A stretch of 64,000 bases of DNA. Origin: Asanoa sp. WMMD1127. Lineage in GTDB: Bacteria > Actinomycetota > Actinomycetes > Mycobacteriales > Micromonosporaceae. How positions within the stretch are numbered: the first letter of the stretch is position 1; each line of letters opens with the position of its first letter. Below, one piece after another: positions 59,152 through 64,000 of the stretch. The position numbers were made by a program, and so were the translations under genes. The notes beneath the pieces were generated by a model. That model worked only from the letters and a program-made list of their open reading frames with translations. It had not been told where the DNA came from and searched no databases. The stretch spans positions 248,001-312,000 of the forward strand of contig NZ_JARUBP010000001.1 of assembly GCF_029626225.1 (NCBI RefSeq), in the 5' to 3' direction.

Positions 59152-59750
59152 GGACAGTTGGCGCTCGTGCGTTCCAGCTCGAGCTCACGGTCGTCGGTGG
59201 TGATGCCGGAGGGTTCGCCGCCGAACCAGGCTTCCACCTTCTCCCTGGCGACCCGCTGCTCGTAGTGCAGGTGCGGGGCGCCGGAGTTGCCCGTGCTGCC
59301 CAGCTTGCCGATCTGCTGGCCGATCGCGACCTCGTCGCCGACCTCGACCAGGGGTGGTTCGAGCATGTGCAGGTACTGCGACTCCCAGCGACCACCGTGG
59401 TCGATCTTGACCCAGTAGCCGCCGCCGCGGCCCTTAGGGCCCCTGGGGTTCTGCGGCGTGCGGCCGCCGAGGGAGCCGTTGATGCCCGACTCGATGACGG
59501 TGCCCGACGCCGAGGCCAGCACCGGCCGGCCCCACGACTCGCCCTCGGTCGGGAACAGGTCGACGTCGAAGTCGTCGTGGCCCGGGTAGGTGGACAGCCG
59601 CCAGACCTCACCGCACGTCACCGGGAGCTGGAACAGCGGGCGCGGGCCGGGCCGGCGGAACCGGTCGACCAGCAGCAACGCCAGGACCGTGACCACGATG
59701 ATGGCGACGCCGGCGCCGACGGCCTGGCCCCGGCGGGGTGGTGCGTTCAT
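59148..59750 (-). CDS. M23-family metallopeptidase, membrane-anchored
   Basis: A 200-residue LytM/M23-like protein. One N-terminal membrane helix (AVGAGVAIIVVTVLALLLV) then the peptidase domain. Zinc ligands: His and Asp in YPGHDDFDVDLF, His in HLHYE. YWVKIDHGGRWESQYLHM is a family hallmark. It probably cleaves peptidoglycan cross-bridges. The stop overlaps the opposite-strand kinase stop; it overlaps the upstream hydrolase by 4 bases. Confidence 0.9.
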   Translation of the reverse strand: MNAPPRRGQAVGAGVAIIVVTVLALLLVDRFRRPGPRPLFQLPVTCGEVWRLSTYPGHDDFDVDLFPTEGESWGRPVLASASGTVIESGINGSLGGRTPQNPRGPKGRGGGYWVKIDHGGRWESQYLHMLEPPLVEVGDEVAIGQQIGKLGSTGNSGAPHLHYEQRVAREKVEAWFGGEPSGITTDDRELELERTSANCP

Positions 59751-60415
59751 CGGCCGGCCAGAAAGGTCTCGACCGCGTCCGCGAACGCGTCGGGCGCCTC
59801 GGGGTGCACCAGGTGGCCCACGGGGATCGTGACCAGCTCGCCGGCCTGGATCCGCGCGGCCATCTTGGCCAGCACGTCCTGGGGCAGGAAGCTGGTCGGG
59901 CCGCCGGCGACGACCAGCACCGGCACCGGGATCGCCGACAGCTCGGCCCACCAGCGCGGGTCGGGGCCGTTCAACGTCTCCAGCACGGCCGGGCGGATCT
60001 CGCGGTCGTAGTAGGGGGCCGACGGCGGCAGGCCCGTCGGGACCGGGATGCCCAGCGGCACCGGCGGCGGGCACTCCTCCAGCACCAGCGCCTCGACCCG
60101 GTCGGGCGCGGCCAGCGTGGCGAGGAAGCTGACGAAACCGCCGAGCGAGTGGCCGACCAGCACGACCCGGTCGAGCGCGAGGCGGTCGAGCAGCGCCAGC
60201 AGGTCGTCACGGAAGACCGTCATCCCGTACGGGCCGGTCCGTTCGCTGCGGCCCATCCCCCGCAGGTCCGGGACGTGGACCGGGCGGCGCTGGGCGAACC
60301 GCGGCGCCAGCTCGTCCCAGGTGCTGCCGTCGCCACCGCCGCCGTGCAGCAGCACCATCGGCGTCGCGCCCGCGGGCCCGGGCAACGAGCGGCAGGCGAG
60401 CACGTACTGCGTCAT
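59747..60415 (-). CDS. alpha/beta hydrolase
   Basis: A 222-residue hydrolase with an intact triad: nucleophile in VLVGHSLGGFVSF, acid probably in the VPVLVVAGGPTSF region, His in IPVGHLVHPEAP. Oxyanion motif LLHGGGGDGSTW. Substrate unknown. First of a pair with the M23 gene. Confidence 0.9.
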   Translation of the reverse strand: MTQYVLACRSLPGPAGATPMVLLHGGGGDGSTWDELAPRFAQRRPVHVPDLRGMGRSERTGPYGMTVFRDDLLALLDRLALDRVVLVGHSLGGFVSFLATLAAPDRVEALVLEECPPPVPLGIPVPTGLPPSAPYYDREIRPAVLETLNGPDPRWWAELSAIPVPVLVVAGGPTSFLPQDVLAKMAARIQAGELVTIPVGHLVHPEAPDAFADAVETFLAGR

Positions 60416-60437
60416 GCCCGGACCCTACGCGGAACCG

Positions 60438-60755
60438 TCAAGCGCGCCCCAGTTCGAGGGCGACCACCCCGGCGATGATCAGCACCAGACCACCGATCTG
60501 CAGCGGGGACAGCGACTCGTGCAGGAACAGCGCGCCGATGACGGCGATGGCGGCGACACCGATCGCGGACCAGACGGCGTACGCGACACCGACGTTCATG
60601 CCGAGCTTGAGCGCCTGTGACAGCGCGTAGAACGCGAAGCCGTAGCCGATCACCAGGATGACCGTGGGCACGAGCCGGGTGAAACCCGCCGAGGCCCGCA
60701 GCGACAGGGTGGCCGCGATCTCGGAGACGATCGCGCCGGCCAGCCAGAACCACAT
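60438..60755 (-). CDS. SMR-family small multidrug/guanidinium exporter
   Basis: A 105-residue four-helix transporter. The essential Glu is in LAGAIVSEIAATLSLRAS, and the family motif VAYAVWSAIGVAAIAVIG is present. SugE/Gdx versus EmrE-type substrate choice cannot be settled here. It lies 2 bases after the molybdopterin oxidoreductase stop, so it is probably co-transcribed. Confidence 0.93.
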   Translation of the reverse strand: MWFWLAGAIVSEIAATLSLRASAGFTRLVPTVILVIGYGFAFYALSQALKLGMNVGVAYAVWSAIGVAAIAVIGALFLHESLSPLQIGGLVLIIAGVVALELGRA

Positions 60756-60757
60756 GC

Positions 60758-62785
60758 TCAGCGGGCCGTCAGTTCGACGCGGATGTCGTGGAACGTCGGG
60801 GCGCCACCGAGGTCGGCGTCGCGTACGGCGGTCACGGCGTTGACGGTGTTGGCCCCGGGACTGCGCCGCGCCCAATAGGCCTTGAAGGTGAACGCCACCC
60901 CCGGCCGGGTCGCGTCGTCGACCGCGACGGCCGCCTCGAAGGACCCGTTGGCGTTGTGCACGCTGACCTCGGTGCCGTCGGCGAGCCCACGGGCGGCCGC
61001 GTCGGTCGGGTGGAGGTGGATCCGTGGCGGCCCCATCTTCTTCTCGTGCCAGGGCAGCGAGCCGAAGGTCGAGTTGAGGAAGAACCGGCCCGCGGCGGCG
61101 ATCAGCACCAGCCCGTCACCGTCCTTCGCGGACGGCGGGGTGTAGCCGACGAGCGGGTCGACGCCGCGCGCGGTCAGCCGCGGGTCGTGCAGCCGGGCCC
61201 GGCCGGTCGGGGTCGGGAAGCCGCCCTTGGCGAACGGGGCGCTGCCGACCGGCACGCCGGTGGTGCGGGCCCAGGTGCGCTCGGCCAGCTCCTCGAAGGT
61301 GACCGGCCCGCCGGCCAGGTGCTGGCGCACCAGTTCGTCGTCGGTCTCGCGCAGCCGCGGATGGTCGAGCCCGAGCGCGGCCGCGATCCGGCGGAAGATC
61401 TCGGTGTTGGGCAGCGCCTCGCCGGGCGGCGTCGTGGCCGGCAGGTTGAGCGCCGTGTAGTGGTGCCCGTAGGAGCTGACCAGGTCGAGGTGCTCGGGCT
61501 GCATCGTCGCGGGCAGCACCACGTCGGCGTAGTCGCAGGTGTCGGTCCAGCGCTGCTCGAGCACGACGGTGAACAGGTCCGGGCGCAGCAGGCCCGCGCG
61601 CAGCCGGGTCTGGTCCGGCGCGGTGGCCGCCGGGTTGGCGTCGAAGACCACCAGCGACGTGACAGGCGGGTCGGCCTCGCCGGTCAGCACGGCGGCGAGC
61701 CGGCTCATGTTGATGCGGCGAGCCGTCGGCGTCGGCAGGTCGGCCGGGCGCGCGACATCGGCCCCGCCGGGGAAATGGCCCGAGGTCATGCACAGCGCGC
61801 CGCCGCCCGGATGCCGGAAGTCGCCGGTGACCAGCGGTATCGCGCAGATCGCCCGGATCGCCTGGCCGGCGCCCGCGTGCCGCTGCAGGCCGAGCCCGAC
61901 CTTGATCGCGGTGGGCCGGGTGGTGGCGATCCGGTCGCCGAGGTCGCGCAGCACCGCCGGGTCGAGGCCGCACTCGGTGGCCGCGCGCTCGACCGGCCAC
62001 TCCGCGAGCCGCTCGACCAGGTCGGGCCAGCCGTCGACGTGCGCGTCGAGCCACTCCTGGTCGGCCGCGCCGCCGTCGACCACGTGCCGCATCAGCCCCA
62101 GCGCCAGGGCGGCGTCGGTGCCGGGCAGCGGGGCCACGTGCGCGTCGCAGCGGCCGGCGGTGTCGGTGCGCAGCGGGTCGATCGCCACCACGTAGGCGCC
62201 CCGGCGGCGGGCCTCCTGGACGAACGGCCACAGGTGCAGGTGGGTGGAGAGCAGGTTGGCTCCCCAGAGCAGGATCAGCCGGGCCTCGACGATCGACTCC
62301 GGCTCGAAGCCGACCATCCCGCCGTAGAGCGACTCCAGCGCGGCGTTGGCCGCGGCGGTGCAGATGGTGGTGCGCAGCCGGCTGGCGCCGAGGTGGGCGA
62401 AGAGCCGCTGGCCCATCGTGTAGCCCTGGACGTCGCCCATCGTGCCGGCGAAGTAGTAGGGCAGGACCGACTCCGCGCCGTGCCGCTCGATGCTGTCCCG
62501 CAGGCCGGTGGCGACGCGGTCGAGCGCCTCGTCCCAGCTCGCCGGCCGGAACGCGATCTCCCCAACGCCCTTGGGCCCGACCCGGACCAGCGGCGTGGTG
62601 AGCCGATCGGCGCCGTTGACCGCGTCGAGGTAGCGGTTGACCTTGCCGCAGAGCACACCCCGGGTGAACGGGTGGTCGGCGTCGCCGCGGATCTCCACGG
62701 CCCGCCCGTCTTCGACGGTGAGCTGCCAGACACACGTGTCGGGGCAGTCGAGGGGGCAGGCGCCGCGGTGCGTGGTTCGGGCCAT
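60758..62785 (-). CDS. molybdopterin-dependent oxidoreductase
   Basis: A 675-residue enzyme of the formate dehydrogenase/nitrate reductase superfamily. N-terminal [4Fe-4S] site ACPLDCPDTCVWQ...GVLCGKVNRYL; molybdopterin domains with PYYFAGTMGDVQGYTMGQRL, LLWGANLLSTHLHLWP and VVLPATMQPEHLDLV; C-terminal molydopterin-dinucleotide binding domain with FFLNSTFGSLPWHEKKMG. No Tat signal, so cytoplasmic. Substrate not assigned; small actinobacterial members are often annotated as molybdopterin oxidoreductase family only. Confidence 0.93.
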   Translation of the reverse strand: MARTTHRGACPLDCPDTCVWQLTVEDGRAVEIRGDADHPFTRGVLCGKVNRYLDAVNGADRLTTPLVRVGPKGVGEIAFRPASWDEALDRVATGLRDSIERHGAESVLPYYFAGTMGDVQGYTMGQRLFAHLGASRLRTTICTAAANAALESLYGGMVGFEPESIVEARLILLWGANLLSTHLHLWPFVQEARRRGAYVVAIDPLRTDTAGRCDAHVAPLPGTDAALALGLMRHVVDGGAADQEWLDAHVDGWPDLVERLAEWPVERAATECGLDPAVLRDLGDRIATTRPTAIKVGLGLQRHAGAGQAIRAICAIPLVTGDFRHPGGGALCMTSGHFPGGADVARPADLPTPTARRINMSRLAAVLTGEADPPVTSLVVFDANPAATAPDQTRLRAGLLRPDLFTVVLEQRWTDTCDYADVVLPATMQPEHLDLVSSYGHHYTALNLPATTPPGEALPNTEIFRRIAAALGLDHPRLRETDDELVRQHLAGGPVTFEELAERTWARTTGVPVGSAPFAKGGFPTPTGRARLHDPRLTARGVDPLVGYTPPSAKDGDGLVLIAAAGRFFLNSTFGSLPWHEKKMGPPRIHLHPTDAAARGLADGTEVSVHNANGSFEAAVAVDDATRPGVAFTFKAYWARRSPGANTVNAVTAVRDADLGGAPTFHDIRVELTAR

Positions 62786-62880
62786 GCCCGGATGCTACGG
62801 CAGCCCCACCCGTACCAGCGCTCGCATTTTCCGCAGGTCAAGGTCGGTTTGGCCCGGATCGACCTGGGAAGACGGCCCCC

Positions 62881-63093
62881 ATGGGTTTCATGGACCGACT
62901 CAAGAGCATGGCCGGCAAGCACGACGACAAGGTCGACAAGGGCCTCGACAAGGCCGGCGACAAGCTCAACGAGCGCACCGGCAACAAGTACCAGGACCAC
63001 ATCGACAAGGGTGTGGACGAGGCACAGCGCCGCACCGGAGGCGGCGACACGATGGGTGGCGACACGATGCCACCCGCCGACCCGATGCGCTGA
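62881..63093 (+). CDS. MT0933-like small antitoxin/stress protein
   Basis: A 70-residue highly charged protein: MGFMDRLKSMAGKHDDKVDK, then GLDKAGDKLNERTGNKYQ and a flexible Met/Asp tail. It matches the Rv0909/MT0933-type 'antitoxin' family (related in style to CsbD). No toxin gene is adjacent, so a stress-protein role is equally likely. Confidence 0.85.
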   Translation: MGFMDRLKSMAGKHDDKVDKGLDKAGDKLNERTGNKYQDHIDKGVDEAQRRTGGGDTMGGDTMPPADPMR

Positions 63094-63130
63094 TTCCCGC
63101 GTCGCCGGGGTTGCCGTAACGTCCGTGGAC

Positions 63131-63517
63131 ATGGCAACCCTGGACGACGTGGCCCGCGTAGCGGCGCGGCTGCCCGAGGCGACCGAGGGCGAACGGCACG
63201 GCACCCGCGCCTGGTCGGTCGCGGGCAAGGTCTTCGCCTGGGAACGGCAGTTCAGCAAGGCCGACATCAAGCGGTACGGCGATGCGCCCGTGCCGCCGGG
63301 CCCGATCGTCGCCGCCGCTGTCGCGGACCTCGGCGAGAAGGAGGCCGTCCTCGCCGCGGGCAAGGCCGGCATCTTCACGATCCCGCACTTCGACGGCTAC
63401 GCGGCCGTGCTGATCGAGCTCGACGAGGTGGAGCGGGCCACCCTCGAGGAGACCGTGCTCGACGCCTGGCTGGCCAAGGCGCCGGCACGGCTCACCGAGG
63501 CTTACCGCGCCGGCTGA
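63131..63517 (+). CDS. MmcQ/YjbR-family protein
   Basis: A 128-residue MmcQ/YjbR (CyaY-like fold) protein: LPEATEGERHGTRAWSVAGKVFAW, GIFTIPHFDGYAAVLIEL, and AWLAKAPARLTEAY. DNA-binding has been suggested for the family; function unknown. Follows the antitoxin-like gene by 37 bases. Confidence 0.9.
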   Translation: MATLDDVARVAARLPEATEGERHGTRAWSVAGKVFAWERQFSKADIKRYGDAPVPPGPIVAAAVADLGEKEAVLAAGKAGIFTIPHFDGYAAVLIELDEVERATLEETVLDAWLAKAPARLTEAYRAG

Positions 63518-63521
63518 GGGC

Positions 63522-64000
63522 TCATCGCGCCGGCTGACGCAGCGCGGCCAGCGCGTGGAACGCGAGCTTCGGTTCCCAGCCGCCGTCGGGCCGCACCGCG
63601 ACCACGCCGTAGGACACCGTGTCGAGGTCGTGGGCCGGGTCCTCGGGCCGGTGCGGCAGCGCGAAGCCGGCGAAGGTGAACCAGAAGGCGCCGGCGATCC
63701 GCTCCGCGTCGAAGACCGCGTCGAGCTCGTGCAGGTAGCGCACCTGCTCGGGCTCGGACCGCGCGTACTCCGGCGGGATCGTCCGGTCCTCGCCGACGAT
63801 CGTCCATCCCAGACCGCCGCGATCCGCCGCGCCACGGTAGGTGCAGCAGCCGAACTCGGTGACCACGACCGGGCGGCCGAACCGGTGGTAGGCGCGGAGG
63901 TCCGCGGCGTAGCGCGCGGCGTTGCCCTGGTCGCGGTAGGCGTTGACCGAGACGATGTCGAACTGGTCCCACTCCACCTGCTCCCACGCGCCCGCGGCGT
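63522..64000 (-). CDS. glycoside-hydrolase-like protein (N-terminus cut by window edge)
   Basis: The C-terminal 158 or so residues of a TIM-barrel glycosidase-like protein; the frame is open through base 64000. Visible features: FDIVSVNAYRDQGN (barrel strand), RPVVVTEFGCCTYRG with a probable catalytic Glu at a strand end, and FWFTFAGFALPHRP. This resembles clan GH-A enzymes, but the family cannot be fixed without the missing part. Convergent with the MmcQ gene. Confidence 0.78.
   Translation of the reverse strand, partial: AAGAWEQVEWDQFDIVSVNAYRDQGNAARYAADLRAYHRFGRPVVVTEFGCCTYRGAADRGGLGWTIVGEDRTIPPEYARSEPEQVRYLHELDAVFDAERIAGAFWFTFAGFALPHRPEDPAHDLDTVSYGVVAVRPDGGWEPKLAFHALAALRQPAR

Noticed and set aside
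56025-60011. 1328-codon plus-strand frame
   Set aside because: It runs across the second kinase, the dehydrogenase and into convergent genes in the wrong frame; only 58173 to about 58345 of it is real, as the first part of the broken kinase gene.
60788-63517. 909-codon plus-strand frame ending in the MmcQ-like gene
   Set aside because: Antisense to the molybdopterin oxidoreductase; only the last 128 codons from ATG 63131 look like a protein family.
62881-63517. Toxin-antitoxin pair (62881 with 63131)
   Set aside because: The first product resembles the MT0933-type 'antitoxin' family, but the neighbour is an MmcQ/YjbR protein, not a toxin.

Overview
The window is GC-rich (about 70 percent) DNA from a Gram-positive actinobacterium. 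Gene style suggests the family Micromonosporaceae (Actinoplanes-like), but that placement is an inference: GTG starts, ATGA/GTGA overlaps, AfsR-type SARP regulators, MmyB-type regulators, LAXTG surface anchoring and a PHB-depolymerase-like esterase with a CBM2. No rRNA, CRISPR array or prophage is visible. One tRNA-Lys(CTT) lies at 1500-1575.

Layout. 1-5.6 kb: a lipoprotein L,D-transpeptidase (cut by the left edge), the tRNA, a secreted S8 protease and a small lipoprotein. 5.9-26.2 kb: a large zinc-homeostasis island. 26.2-36.8 kb: a phosphotransferase, membrane protein, DUF899 protein, a degenerate alpha/beta hydrolase, an AfsR-like SARP, an SGNH hydrolase with a Ser-rich stalk, and a secreted esterase-CBM2. 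36.96-39.35 kb: an intact IS5-family element, an 18-bp GC-rich minisatellite, a mini-GntR gene and 80-bp tandem repeats. 39.4-48.9 kb: an MmyB regulator with a divergent aldehyde dehydrogenase, DUF72, AhpD-like and methionine aminopeptidase genes, a second AfsR-like SARP and an FAH-family gene. 49-59.2 kb: a complete PTS-dependent dihydroxyacetone kinase operon (dhaK-dhaL-EI-dhaM-HPr), facing away from a phosphatase-kinase-phosphatase-kinase-dehydrogenase operon that ends in a frameshifted kinase gene. 59.2-64 kb: an M23 peptidase, hydrolase, SMR pump, molybdopterin oxidoreductase, small stress/antitoxin-like protein, MmcQ-like protein and a glycoside hydrolase cut by the right edge.

The most interesting part is the zinc island. 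It holds a DUF318 permease plus TIGR03943 partner; a znuABC operon ending in an ArsR regulator; zinc-free ribosomal paralogues L28-L33-S14; a COG0523 protein with no P-loop; a Fur-type Zur; and an anchored-repeat ABC transporter surrounded by six proteins that carry the 'choice-anchor M' (CAM, TIGR03769) domain. One CAM protein ends in a WxL-like domain and sits beside a DUF916 gene, and another ends in an LAQTG sortase signal. At least five 15-bp palindromes close to TGAAAATNATTTTCA lie in the promoters and probably bind Zur. My reading is that zinc starvation switches on a surface relay, in which CAM proteins on the wall and membrane pass metal to a lipoprotein that itself contains a CAM domain, while ribosomal proteins and other zinc users are swapped for zinc-free versions.

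Two observations may be new. First, the CAM domain inside the substrate-binding protein is circularly permuted relative to the stand-alone copies. Second, two paralogous membrane-anchored, probably propeller-like proteins (8.8 kb and 25.1 kb) are each divergently paired with one of the two zinc-binding lipoprotein genes, across a Zur-like box.
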